From TWA4 sp051879195 (GTDB lineage Bacteria > Bacillota > Clostridia > Lachnospirales > Lachnospiraceae), in assembly GCA_051879195.1 (NCBI GenBank), contig JBJELO010000206.1, forward strand, positions 1-34,971: a stretch of DNA of 34,971 nucleotides, read 5' to 3'. Position numbers and translations under genes: made by a program. Below, one piece after another: positions 8,548 to 16,394 of the stretch (within the stretch, counting starts at the first letter, position 1; each line of letters opens with the position of its first letter). Below the pieces are notes generated by a model, which worked only from the letters and a program-made list of their open reading frames with translations, was not told the origin of the DNA and made no database searches.

Positions 8548-9414
8548 CTAACGGCTCCATCTGCGTTTTTCAACAGTCTGAACCGTTAAAAACAGAAAGA
8601 CTGCGATTACACTGAGGTAAAAAACAATGGCAGGTACGTCAAAAATCTCATTGGCAAAATTGTCAAGATGAGAGGAGAGACAGAGACTGTTTAAAAAGTC
8701 GGGAAGCAGTCCCTCAAATACGGATTTTTTAACCAGAAACAGGATGGTCAGGATGACGCATCCGATCAGTCCGCCGGTACCGGCAATAATCCAGTTGTTG
8801 GTCATGCACATAACGATATAGGCTGCAATCAGAACGATGAAGATCAGCCCCACATAGGAGCCGACTGCCGTGTCGGGAATCAGGGTGCTGATACTCTGCA
8901 TCAATTCCAGAATCAGCAGAACGCCGACTGTACCCACACATGCCAGAATCTGGTTTTCCGTCAGGGAAGAGATGAACAGACCGATGGCGATGGCTGCGCA
9001 GCCGAACAGGAAAAATGCCAGAAGCATGGAGTAGGAAACCAGCATCTTCGTGGAACCCATGCTTTTCAGAAGCAGCGGGAAAATGCAGCTGATCAGACAT
9101 ACGAGACCGAAGACGGATACCATGGACAGATATTTGCCCATAACAATGGAAGGTACTGATACCGGTGAAGTCAGCAGCAGCTGGTCTGTTTTATTTTTCC
9201 GTTCTTCCGACATACTGCGCATGGTCAGAATGGGAATGACGATGATAAAGATAAAATTAACGCTGCCCAGCGTTGTTGCAAAGGACGCATGCGCGTAGGT
9301 AAGATTGATAAATACATAGTAAATTCCGATAAACAGCAGCATGGCAGCCATTACCAGATAACCGATTACGGAGTTGAAATAGCTCTGCAGTTCACGCTTG
9401 AAAATAGCAAACAT
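8548..9414 (-). CDS. ABC-2 type permease (GldF-like)
   Basis: A 288-residue membrane protein with about six hydrophobic segments and the ABC-2 permease signature MRSMSEERKNKTDQLLLTSP at residues about 62-81, which is the cytoplasmic coupling region. The N-terminal FAIFKRELQSYFNSVIGYLV is typical of GldF-like subunits. It should form the membrane channel with the ATPase encoded just upstream. The start (ATG at 9414) has a GGAGG site that overlaps the end of the ATPase gene, so translation of the two is probably coupled. Confidence 0.88.
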   Translation of the reverse strand: MFAIFKRELQSYFNSVIGYLVMAAMLLFIGIYYVFINLTYAHASFATTLGSVNFIFIIVIPILTMRSMSEERKNKTDQLLLTSPVSVPSIVMGKYLSMVSVFGLVCLISCIFPLLLKSMGSTKMLVSYSMLLAFFLFGCAAIAIGLFISSLTENQILACVGTVGVLLILELMQSISTLIPDTAVGSYVGLIFIVLIAAYIVMCMTNNWIIAGTGGLIGCVILTILFLVKKSVFEGLLPDFLNSLCLSSHLDNFANEIFDVPAIVFYLSVIAVFLFLTVQTVEKRRWSR

Positions 9415-9419
9415 TGATA

Positions 9420-10439
9420 TTAATCCTCCTGTTCCTGTTTATTATGTTTCCAGAAATGCTTTTTTCCGGCATCTGCTGTTTTTCTGCTGTTTTCCTCCAG
9501 CTCTTTTTCCGATTCGGTCAGTTCAATGAAGATGTCTTCCAGAGAACGGCTGGTTGCTTCCATGGAATATACGGGAAGCTCGGCGTCACAAAGCGCAAAA
9601 AACAGATTATCACGTATTTCTGTATTTTTACCATATTCGATTTCTGCGGATACCAGTTTATTTTCATCCGCTTCGGATACAGTGTAATGATCCACATCTT
9701 CCAGACGGGAAAGAACCTGATTCAGCCTTCCCATGGGATCTTTTACGGTCAGCTTCAGCGTATTGCTTCCTTCCATCATGGCTGCAAGGCCATCCGGTGT
9801 ATCGCTGGCTACCATTTTTCCGTGGGAAATAATCATGATATGATCACAGATGGCACTGACTTCGGATAGAATGTGGGAGCTGAGCAGCACAGTATGGCCC
9901 TTTGCCAGATTGCGGATGGTGTCACGCATTTCGATCATCTGGATCGGGTCGAGACCTACGGTGGGCTCATCCAGAATGATAATGTCAGGAAATCCCAGAA
10001 TAGCCTGAGCCAGACCCACACGCTGCTTGTAGCCTTTGGACAGGTTGCGGATCAGGCGGTCCTTCACATCGGCAGTGCCGGATACTTCCAGAGCATCGTC
10101 GATAGCAGCTGCTGTATCTTTTTTCGGTATCTTTTTCAGCCCTGCGGCAAATTTCAGATATTCCAGGACAGTCATATCCACATAAAGCGGGGGCAGCTCA
10201 GGAAGATACCCGATGCATCTGCGGGCTTCTTCCGGATCCTCCAGAATATCAAAACCATTGATGGTGATACTTCCCTCGGTGGGAGCCAGATAACCGGTCA
10301 GCATGTTCATGGTAGTGGATTTGCCTGCGCCGTTGGGCCCCAGAAAACCGTAAATACGGCCTTCTTCCATGGTAAAGTTCAGATGATCAACAGCCAGATG
10401 ACCATCGTATTTTTTAGTAAGGTTCTTTACCTCGATCAT
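9420..10439 (-). CDS. ABC transporter ATP-binding protein (GldA-like)
   Basis: A 339-residue ATPase driving the exporter. Visible motifs in order: Walker A GPNGAGKSTT (about residue 37), Q-loop region near GYLPELPPLY, signature LSKGYKQRVGLAQ, Walker B IIILDEPTVGLDP, and the H-loop SSHIL. The C-terminal 100 residues (after position 215) are the extra domain seen in GldA-type and multidrug-type ATPases, ending in a Lys/Glu-rich tail. The frame can start at a TTG at 10454, but an AGGAGG site with a 5-base spacer precedes the ATG at 10439, which I prefer. It is the first gene of the four-gene operon reading leftwards; no sensor or dedicated regulator is adjacent. Confidence 0.9.
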   Translation of the reverse strand: MIEVKNLTKKYDGHLAVDHLNFTMEEGRIYGFLGPNGAGKSTTMNMLTGYLAPTEGSITINGFDILEDPEEARRCIGYLPELPPLYVDMTVLEYLKFAAGLKKIPKKDTAAAIDDALEVSGTADVKDRLIRNLSKGYKQRVGLAQAILGFPDIIILDEPTVGLDPIQMIEMRDTIRNLAKGHTVLLSSHILSEVSAICDHIMIISHGKMVASDTPDGLAAMMEGSNTLKLTVKDPMGRLNQVLSRLEDVDHYTVSEADENKLVSAEIEYGKNTEIRDNLFFALCDAELPVYSMEATSRSLEDIFIELTESEKELEENSRKTADAGKKHFWKHNKQEQED

Positions 10440-10476
10440 AGTAACCTCCTGCAATTATTTCGAGTAGTGCAGCAAA

Positions 10477-10498
10477 TTAAACTATTTATATAGTTAAA
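10477..10498. promoter_or_regulatory. AT-rich palindrome upstream of the ABC operon, possible operator
   Basis: TTAAACTAT and ATAGTTAAA flank a 4-base centre (TTAT); 8 of 9 arm positions are complementary. It lies 38-59 bases upstream of the ATPase start, within the likely promoter zone, and contains a TATAAA -10-like string on the minus strand. I could not place a convincing -35, so it is called as a candidate operator only. Confidence 0.45.
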
Positions 10499-10606
10499 GT
10501 TAAACTGCTGCCTGATATTTCAAAGAATAGGATAGAGGTTTTATGTGATGGAATTGTGTCTAAAGTGGTATTATAGTGTGAATTTTGTGTGTCCGGGCAG
10601 GCGGAT

Positions 10607-10723
10607 GGGGAAGGTGTTAAATGCGACGGCCGTGGGATGATGACGAACTCCTTCTGCGGACTGGGAATGTCCGCTTCAGGAGTTGTCATCATCCCACGGC
10701 CTGGGTTTCATGGCGCCTTCCCC
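10607..10723. repeat. Large nested inverted repeat in the dapB-ABC operon gap
   Basis: Three nested stems share one axis. The outer is GGGGAAGGTG (10607-10616) with CGCCTTCCCC (10714-10723). The middle has arms 10628-10651 and 10679-10701: 23 pairs with a single bulged G, beginning GGCCGTGGGATGATGAC. The inner is GCGGAC (10656-10661) with GTCCGC (10669-10674). No U-tract follows on either strand. It fills much of the 351-base gap between dapB and the ABC operon, both on the minus strand; no gene is visible in the gap. It could be a structured RNA, an intergenic palindromic element or a weak terminator. Confidence 0.85.
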
Positions 10724-10790
10724 AGCCGGCTGATGGACGGCAAAAATTGCATATGGGGGCGGGCGCTTTGATTTGTTTTGATTTATCCGA

Positions 10791-11549
10791 TCAGCCGATT
10801 ACGTGGCTCATGTTGTAGTAGTCGGGTTTTTGTGCGGCGAGATATTTGGCTGCCTGTACGGCTCCTTTGCCGAAGATGGCTTTGGAGTAGGCGGTGTGTT
10901 TGATTTCTACGACTTCGTCCTGGCCGCAGAAGAATACTTCGTGTTCGCCGACGATGGTGCCGCCGCGGACTGCGCTGATGCCGATTTCCTTATCGGAGCG
11001 TTTTGCGCGTTCCTGGGAGCGGTCGTATTTGTAGGTGTATTCGTTGTTCAGGACTTCGTTCATGGCATCTGCCAGTGCAAGAGCGGTGCCGCTGGGGGCA
11101 TCCAGCTTTTTGTTGTGATGCTTCTCCACAATCTCCATATCGAATCCGGCGTTGGCCAGTACTGTAGCAGCTGCAGCTACCAGTTTCATGATGGTGTTCA
11201 CGCCGAGAGACATGTTGGCAGAACGAAGGACCGGGATTTCTTTACTGGCGGCTTCGGTTTTTGCCAGCTGTTCGGGTGAAAGTCCTGTGGTGCACAGAAC
11301 CAGAGGAAGCTTTTTCGTCAGACAGTCTTCCAGCAGACCGTCAACTGCTTTGGCTGTGGAAAAGTCGATGACAACATCGGCTTCCACATCACAGTCCTTC
11401 AGTGAAGTAAATACAGGATAGGGATTGGAAACAGCATCCGGGTTGATGTCAATACCGGCTGCCATGACGCAGTCAGGATCCTGTGCAATAATATCGGAAA
11501 TAACCTGGCCCATATGGCCGTTGCATCCGTGCATGATAATCCGTGTCAT
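10791..11549 (-). CDS. dapB: 4-hydroxy-tetrahydrodipicolinate reductase
   Basis: A 252-residue DapB, which reduces hydroxy-tetrahydrodipicolinate with NAD(P)H in the lysine/diaminopimelate pathway in the cytosol. The N-terminal nucleotide-binding motif appears as MHGCNGHMGQ (residues about 6-15, pattern GxxGxMG). The catalytic segment EKHHNKKLDAPSGTA near residues 140-155 carries the His/Lys pair and the substrate-binding Gly-Thr. The length (usual about 250-270) and the C-terminal HTAYSKAIFGKGAVQAAKYL fit a complete enzyme. It follows dapA in the same orientation after 104 bases and so is under the lysine riboswitch upstream of dapA. An AAGGAG site precedes the ATG. Confidence 0.96.
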   Translation of the reverse strand: MTRIIMHGCNGHMGQVISDIIAQDPDCVMAAGIDINPDAVSNPYPVFTSLKDCDVEADVVIDFSTAKAVDGLLEDCLTKKLPLVLCTTGLSPEQLAKTEAASKEIPVLRSANMSLGVNTIMKLVAAAATVLANAGFDMEIVEKHHNKKLDAPSGTALALADAMNEVLNNEYTYKYDRSQERAKRSDKEIGISAVRGGTIVGEHEVFFCGQDEVVEIKHTAYSKAIFGKGAVQAAKYLAAQKPDYYNMSHVIG

Positions 11550-11574
11550 AATAGGAATCTCCTTGTATCATTTT

Positions 11575-11625
11575 CAGCTGTCCGGAACCGGTACACAGTG
11601 TTTCGGGACCGGCTCTGAACAGCTG
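11575..11625 (-). other. Intercistronic hairpin between dapA and dapB
   Basis: CAGCTGT and ACAGCTG pair at the base, and CCGGT with ACCGG pair further in. No U-tract follows, so it is more likely an mRNA-processing or stability structure than a terminator. Confidence 0.45.
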
Positions 11626-11653
11626 TCTTTATTTCAGAATCAGTTTGGGATTA

Positions 11654-12538
11654 TTACAGAAGTCCGTAATTCTTCATGGCTGCAGCCAGTTTTTCCTTAT
11701 TGGCAGGATCCATGGGAGAGAGAGGCATACGGCAGGGACCTGCGTTCCACCCCAGCATGTTCATGGCTTCTTTTACGGGGATGGGGTTTACCTCGCTGAA
11801 TAATGCGTGGATCAGAGGCAGGGCTTCCATCTGCATCTTTCTTGCACCTTCTATATCGCCTTCAAAGAATTTGGCGCAGATCTCGTGTGTCTGTGTGGGA
11901 GCCACGTTGGATAATACGGAGATAACTCCCTTGCCGCCGATTGCAAGAAGAGGCAGAATCTGGTCATCGTTGCCGGAGTAAATATCAATGCAGCCGTCTG
12001 CCAGCATGGCCAGATCCATGATCTGTGCAATATTGCCCGTTGCTTCCTTGATGGCAACAATATTGGGTACATTTTTCGCCAGTTCTACAGCAGTTGCAGG
12101 CAGGATATTGCAGCCGGTTCTGCTGGGTACGTTGTACATGATAATAGGAAGAGATACAGATTCCGCAATCTGGGTATAATGCGCAATAAGACCCTTCTGT
12201 GTTGCTTTATTGTAATAGGGGGTAACGAGCAGAAGTGCGTCCGCACCGTCTTTTTCCGCATCCTGGGACAGCTTGATGGCAGTCTGCGTACAATTGGAAC
12301 CGGTACCTGCGACAACGGGAACCCGCTTGTTAACATGTTTGCAGGCAAAACGGATCACATCGGCATGCTCCTCCATGGTCAGAGTGGAAGATTCACCGGT
12401 GGTACCGCAGATGATGATCGCGTCGGTTTTTTTCGCAATCTGGTCATCCAGAATCTTCGCCAGTTCATCGTAATTAACACTAAAGTCTTCATTCATGGGC
12501 GTGATTACTGCTACGCCTGCACCTGTAAATATTGACAT
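11654..12538 (-). CDS. dapA: 4-hydroxy-tetrahydrodipicolinate synthase
   Basis: A 294-residue DapA, a TIM-barrel class I aldolase that condenses pyruvate with aspartate semialdehyde, the committed step to lysine and diaminopimelate. Visible motifs: GTTGESSTL (residues about 44-52), the tyrosine in LLVTPYYNKATQKG (about 131-144), and the Schiff-base lysine in NIVAIKEATGNI (Lys near 163), followed by IYSGNDDQILP. Full length for the family. The leader carries a promoter, a lysine riboswitch and its terminator, so expression should fall when lysine is plentiful. It is the first gene of the dapA-dapB unit. The start ATG at 12538 is preceded by an AGGAGG-type site. Confidence 0.97.
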   Translation of the reverse strand: MSIFTGAGVAVITPMNEDFSVNYDELAKILDDQIAKKTDAIIICGTTGESSTLTMEEHADVIRFACKHVNKRVPVVAGTGSNCTQTAIKLSQDAEKDGADALLLVTPYYNKATQKGLIAHYTQIAESVSLPIIMYNVPSRTGCNILPATAVELAKNVPNIVAIKEATGNIAQIMDLAMLADGCIDIYSGNDDQILPLLAIGGKGVISVLSNVAPTQTHEICAKFFEGDIEGARKMQMEALPLIHALFSEVNPIPVKEAMNMLGWNAGPCRMPLSPMDPANKEKLAAAMKNYGLL

Positions 12539-12597
12539 AAGATATCCTCCTGATAAAGATAATAAATGTTACAGTTCAGTTTCTGCTGAACGGTTAC

Positions 12598-12632
12598 AAA
12601 AAAGGAGTTAGTCGCAGCGGCGAGTAACTCCT
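12598..12632 (-). terminator. Terminator of the lysine riboswitch
   Basis: On the minus strand AGGAGTTACTCG (12632-12621) pairs with CGACTAACTCCT (12614-12603) around a short CCGCTG loop. A run of T (12603-12598) follows. It lies between the aptamer and dapA and is the expected expression platform. Confidence 0.92.
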
Positions 12633-12661
12633 GTGTCAGCATAGTAATACATAGGACTTAT

Positions 12662-12818
12662 GGGTAGCTCTCCACTTGCGTGACAGTCGCATGGATCTTA
12701 TCCATACGCCCAGGCTGCAATCCGCAGCGTTACTCCAGCCTTCGGCATGTGTCCCTTTCCGTTTCGTCAACCGGTGCTGCACCGTCAGAAAGCGTACTGA
12801 TAACACACGCAACCTCTA
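12662..12818 (-). ncRNA. Lysine riboswitch (L box) aptamer
   Basis: Read on the minus strand, the leader contains the conserved pieces of the lysine aptamer in the right order: AGAGGTTGCG at the 5' side, AAGGGACACATGCCGAAGG in the core, GGAGTAACGC, CTGGGCG, ACTGTCACGC and finally GTGGAGAGCTACCC closing the base stem. A sigma-A promoter lies just upstream and a terminator just downstream. Lysine binding should favour the terminator and switch off dapA-dapB. Confidence 0.96.
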
Positions 12819-12835
12819 CTTCATAATATGTAGAA

Positions 12836-12864
12836 ATGATAGCACGCTTTACATTAATTGTCAA
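12836..12864 (-). promoter_or_regulatory. Sigma-A promoter of the dapA-dapB operon
   Basis: TTGACA (12864-12859) and TATCAT (12841-12836) with exactly 17 bases between. Transcription would begin about 12829, directly before the lysine aptamer. Confidence 0.88.
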
Positions 12865-12902
12865 CTGATGGATTGCCAAAGTCCGAACAGTTACAAAAGG
12901 TG

Positions 12903-12931
12903 TTGTTTTTTCTGAGGTGCTGTATTATAAT
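12903..12931 (+). promoter_or_regulatory. Sigma-A promoter of purF
   Basis: TTGTTT (12903-12908), 17-base spacer, TATAAT (12926-12931). Start of transcription near 12938 leaves a leader of about 125 bases. I looked for a guanine-type riboswitch there and did not see the core, only a small GCACA/TGTGC hairpin. Confidence 0.8.
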
Positions 12932-13062
12932 GCACATGAAAGTGTGCGCTGTGCGCGGACTTTTGAAGCAGGATTCAGTAATCCATGACTAATTAGTGAA
13001 TATCCGGCGGAATATCAGCATATGACGCCCGGATTCATAGACCATTGAAAAGAGGAAAACAG

Positions 13063-14514
13063 ATGAATCTGTATGAAAACGGTATGGTAACTCCCCAGGA
13101 AGATGCGCTCCATGAAGAGTGCGGTGTCTTTGGTATCTACGATCTGGACGGAGGAAGCGTGGCCAGAAGTATCTATTACGGACTGCTGGCTCTTCAGCAC
13201 CGCGGACAGGAAAGCTGCGGTATTGCGGTAACAGACACCTTTGGACCCAATAAGGTTTATTCCAAAAGGGAGATGGGCCTTGTCAACGAAGCATTTAATA
13301 AGGACGATCTGGAAGCATTGAAGGTCGGCAATCTGGGTGTGGGACATGTGCGGTACTCAACTGCGGGCAACTCCACCAGAGAGAATGCGCAGCCGCTGGT
13401 TATCAATTATATGAAGGGAACCATGGCCATGGCGCATAACGGCAATCTGGTCAATACTCCGAAGCTTCGCGAAAAGCTGGCGAAAAACGGTGCAATTTTC
13501 CAGACGACCATTGATTCGGAAATCATCGCCTACATGATTGCCAGAGAGCGGGCAAAAACAGGTACGGTAGAAGGTGCCATTGTGAATGCCATGAAGAAGA
13601 TGGAAGGTGCATATTCTCTGGTGGTTATGAGCCCCAGAAAGCTGATCGGCTGCCGGGATCCTTTCGGTTTCAGACCGCTTGTGATCGGTAAGAGAGATAA
13701 TACTTATATTATGACTTCCGAAACCTGCGCTCTTGACACGATCGGCGCCGAATACATCCGTGATGTGGAGCCCGGTGAGATCGTTACCATCGACAAGCAC
13801 GGCAACATTCATTCCAACACTTCCATGTGCATCAGCAGGGAGAAGCAGGCAAGATGCGTTTTCGAGTATATTTATTTTGCCAGACCCGATTCAAAGCTGG
13901 ACGGCGTAAGTGTTTACAGGTCACGTCTGACTGCAGGCAGGATTCTCTACGAAGATTCACCGGTTGATGCGGATCTGATCGTAGGCGTTCCCGAATCCGG
14001 CAATGCGGCGGCGCTGGGATATTCCATCGCTTCCGGCATTCCCTATGGCATGGCTTTTGTCAAGAACAGCTACATCGGCCGTACATTTATCAAGCCTTCC
14101 CAGAGTACGAGGGAGAGCAGCGTTCATGTAAAACTGAATGTGCTGAGGGAAGCAGTTGAGGGCAAACGCATCGTTATGATTGACGATTCCATCGTCCGCG
14201 GTACCACCTGTGGGCAGATCGTCAATATGCTGCGCGAAGCAGGTGCCAGGGAAGTGCATGTGCGTATTTCGTCACCGCCGTTTTTACATCCCTGCTATTT
14301 CGGAACAGATGTACCATCGGAGACACAGCTGATTGCTCACGGGCGTACCGTTGAGGAGATCAGGGAAGTGATCGGAGCAGACAGTCTTGCCTATCTGGAT
14401 ATGAACCGTGTGGGCGAGCTGTCGGAAGGCCTTCCCATCTGTACGGCATGTTTCTCAGGAGATTATCCCATTGAACCACCGAAAGAAGATATCAGAGGCG
14501 AATTTGAACAATAA
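13063..14514 (+). CDS. purF: Amidophosphoribosyltransferase
   Basis: The product (483 residues) catalyses the first committed step of purine synthesis, moving the glutamine amide nitrogen to PRPP. The N-terminal glutaminase begins with a catalytic Cys in EECGVFGIYD after a short propeptide of about 20 residues, as in the Bacillus-type enzyme. The PRPP motif is VMIDDSIVRGTTC near residue 360. Cysteines in ARCVFEYIYFARPDS, HPCYFGTD and PICTACFSGDYP match the 4Fe-4S ligands of that enzyme type, so it is probably oxygen-sensitive. An in-frame TTG lies at 13045, but an AGAGGA site fits the ATG at 13063 better. purB follows after 27 bases. Confidence 0.96.
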   Translation: MNLYENGMVTPQEDALHEECGVFGIYDLDGGSVARSIYYGLLALQHRGQESCGIAVTDTFGPNKVYSKREMGLVNEAFNKDDLEALKVGNLGVGHVRYSTAGNSTRENAQPLVINYMKGTMAMAHNGNLVNTPKLREKLAKNGAIFQTTIDSEIIAYMIARERAKTGTVEGAIVNAMKKMEGAYSLVVMSPRKLIGCRDPFGFRPLVIGKRDNTYIMTSETCALDTIGAEYIRDVEPGEIVTIDKHGNIHSNTSMCISREKQARCVFEYIYFARPDSKLDGVSVYRSRLTAGRILYEDSPVDADLIVGVPESGNAAALGYSIASGIPYGMAFVKNSYIGRTFIKPSQSTRESSVHVKLNVLREAVEGKRIVMIDDSIVRGTTCGQIVNMLREAGAREVHVRISSPPFLHPCYFGTDVPSETQLIAHGRTVEEIREVIGADSLAYLDMNRVGELSEGLPICTACFSGDYPIEPPKEDIRGEFEQ

Positions 14515-14541
14515 ACAGCAAGCCGGAAAGGATAATAAAGA

Positions 14542-15975
14542 ATGACAGACAGATATACGAGTCCGCTTTCAGAACGTTATGCAAGTAAAGAGATGCAGTA
14601 TATATTTTCCCAGGATAAAAAGTTCCGTACCTGGAGGAGATTATGGATCGCGCTGGCAGAATCCGAATATGAACTGGGTCTTGACAGCATCACCCAGGAA
14701 CAGATCGATGAATTAAAGGAACATAAGGATGATATCAACTATGATGTAGCCAGAGAAAGAGAAAAACTGGTGCGTCACGATGTGATGTCTCATGTGTATG
14801 CATACGGCGTACAGTGCCCCAAAGCGAAAGGTATCATCCATCTGGGCGCAACCTCCTGTTACGTAGGTGACAATACCGATATTATCATCATGTCCGAAGC
14901 ACTGCAGCTGGTGAAAAAGAAACTGGTCAATGTTCTGGCCGAGCTGGCGAAATTTGCTGATCAGTACAAGGATCTGCCCACGCTGGCATTTACTCATTTC
15001 CAGCCCGCACAGCCCACTACGGTCGGCAAACGTGCAACTCTCTGGATGATGGAACTGAAGCTGGATCTGGATGATCTGGAATATCTCATCGGCAGCCTGC
15101 GCCTGCTGGGATCCAAAGGTACCACCGGTACACAGGCCAGTTTTATGGAACTTTTCAACGGAGATCATGAAAAGATCAAACAGCTGGATCAGAAGATTGC
15201 CGAGAAGATGGGCTTTGCCGGATGCTATCCCGTTTCCGGACAGACCTATTCCAGAAAAGTGGACAGCCGCGTGGTAAGTGTTCTGGCAGGTATCGCGCAG
15301 AGTGCTCACAAGTTCTCCAATGACATCCGTCTTCTGCAGCATCTGAAAGAAGTGGAAGAACCCTTTGAAAAGAACCAGATTGGCTCTTCAGCCATGGCTT
15401 ATAAAAGAAACCCCATGCGCTGCGAACGTATGGCATCTCTTGCCAATTATGTGATGTCCGACATGATGAATCCCATGCTGGTGGCATCTACTCAGTGGTT
15501 TGAACGGACTCTGGACGATTCTGCCAATAAGAGAATCAGTATTCCCGAAGCTTTCCTGGCTGTGGACGGTATTCTGGATCTGTACCTGAACGTGGTGGAC
15601 GGCCTCGTCGTTTATGATAAAGTAATCCACAAACATCTGATGGCGGAGCTGCCTTTCATGGCAACGGAGAATATCATGATGGACGCTGTAAAAGCAGGCG
15701 GTGACCGTCAGGAACTGCATGAAAAGATCCGTACCCTGTCCATGGAAGCAGGCCGCAACGTAAAGGAAAAAGGTCTGGACAACAATCTTCTGGAACTGAT
15801 CGCAGCGGATCCTTCTTTCGGTCTGAATCTGGAAGAACTGCAGAAATCCATGGATCCTTCCCGTTATACAGGACGCGCCAAAGAACAGGTAGAGGAATTC
15901 CTGTCAGACGTGATTCAGCCCGTTCTGGATGCGAACAAAGAAATCCTTGGTGTAAAGGCGGAAATCAATGTCTGA
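14542..15975 (+). CDS. purB: Adenylosuccinate lyase
   Basis: A 477-residue PurB, a homotetrameric lyase of the fumarase/aspartase superfamily that releases fumarate from SAICAR and from adenylosuccinate. The superfamily signature appears as GSSAMAYKRNPMRCE around residues 288-302, and HLGATSCYVGDNTD (about 97-110) and FTHFQPAQPTTVGKR (about 150-164) carry substrate-binding and catalytic residues. The length fits the longer, eukaryote-like form found in many clostridia. It is translated from the purF transcript and overlaps the next small gene by 8 bases, so the three probably form one operon. Confidence 0.96.
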   Translation: MTDRYTSPLSERYASKEMQYIFSQDKKFRTWRRLWIALAESEYELGLDSITQEQIDELKEHKDDINYDVAREREKLVRHDVMSHVYAYGVQCPKAKGIIHLGATSCYVGDNTDIIIMSEALQLVKKKLVNVLAELAKFADQYKDLPTLAFTHFQPAQPTTVGKRATLWMMELKLDLDDLEYLIGSLRLLGSKGTTGTQASFMELFNGDHEKIKQLDQKIAEKMGFAGCYPVSGQTYSRKVDSRVVSVLAGIAQSAHKFSNDIRLLQHLKEVEEPFEKNQIGSSAMAYKRNPMRCERMASLANYVMSDMMNPMLVASTQWFERTLDDSANKRISIPEAFLAVDGILDLYLNVVDGLVVYDKVIHKHLMAELPFMATENIMMDAVKAGGDRQELHEKIRTLSMEAGRNVKEKGLDNNLLELIAADPSFGLNLEELQKSMDPSRYTGRAKEQVEEFLSDVIQPVLDANKEILGVKAEINV

Positions 15976-16243
15976 TCGGAAAAAAGGCCGGAAAATGACG
16001 TTCAGGCAGATCATCGCATGGATCGCCATTATTCTGCTGGTGGGCATCTATGTGGTAACACTGATATGCAGTCTGATTGACAGCCCTCTGGCAGAGCAGA
16101 TGTTTCACGCATCCCTGTACTGTACCTTTTTCATACCCGTCATGTCCTGGGTATTCATCATGACTGTTAAACTGGTAAAAGGAAACGCAGGTGATGAGAC
16201 ACATAATGAAGACAGGTCTGAGGATCAAAAAGAGAAAAAGTAA
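15968..16243 (+). CDS. Small two-helix membrane protein downstream of purB
   Basis: I do not recognise a named family. The product has 91 residues: a basic N-terminus (MSDRKKGRKMTFRQ), a hydrophobic segment at about 15-36, a second at about 45-68, and a highly charged C-terminal tail (GDETHNEDRSEDQKEKK). This is a two-helix hairpin with both ends probably in the cytosol. Its ATG overlaps the last 8 bases of purB, which implies translational coupling, and a strong terminator follows 36 bases after its stop. A link to purine metabolism is suggested only by position. Confidence 0.7.
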   Translation: MSDRKKGRKMTFRQIIAWIAIILLVGIYVVTLICSLIDSPLAEQMFHASLYCTFFIPVMSWVFIMTVKLVKGNAGDETHNEDRSEDQKEKK

Positions 16244-16278
16244 TATGAATGGAACTGTTCAGAGATGAATTTAAGAGA

Positions 16279-16310
16279 CGCCCCGCGGAATCAATCCGCG
16301 GGGCGTTTTT
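16279..16310 (+). terminator. Rho-independent terminator of the purF-purB operon
   Basis: CGCCCCGCGGA (16279-16289) pairs perfectly with TCCGCGGGGCG (16295-16305) around a 5-base loop, followed by TTTTT (16306-16310). It is the strongest terminator in the window. Confidence 0.96.
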
Positions 16311-16394
16311 AAAGGGGGAGGATAAGTATTTCTTTTCTCGGGTGTATGTTAAGAGTATATCCATATTTGCCCTGTTTATGCAGGAAAATGAAAA

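Noticed and set aside
10589..10818. Plus-strand ORFs over the nested palindrome
   Set aside because: They have no ribosome-binding site and run through the inverted repeat; protein-like patterns are absent.
12940..13062. Purine riboswitch upstream of purF
   Set aside because: The conserved core of the guanine/adenine aptamer is not present; only a small hairpin is seen.
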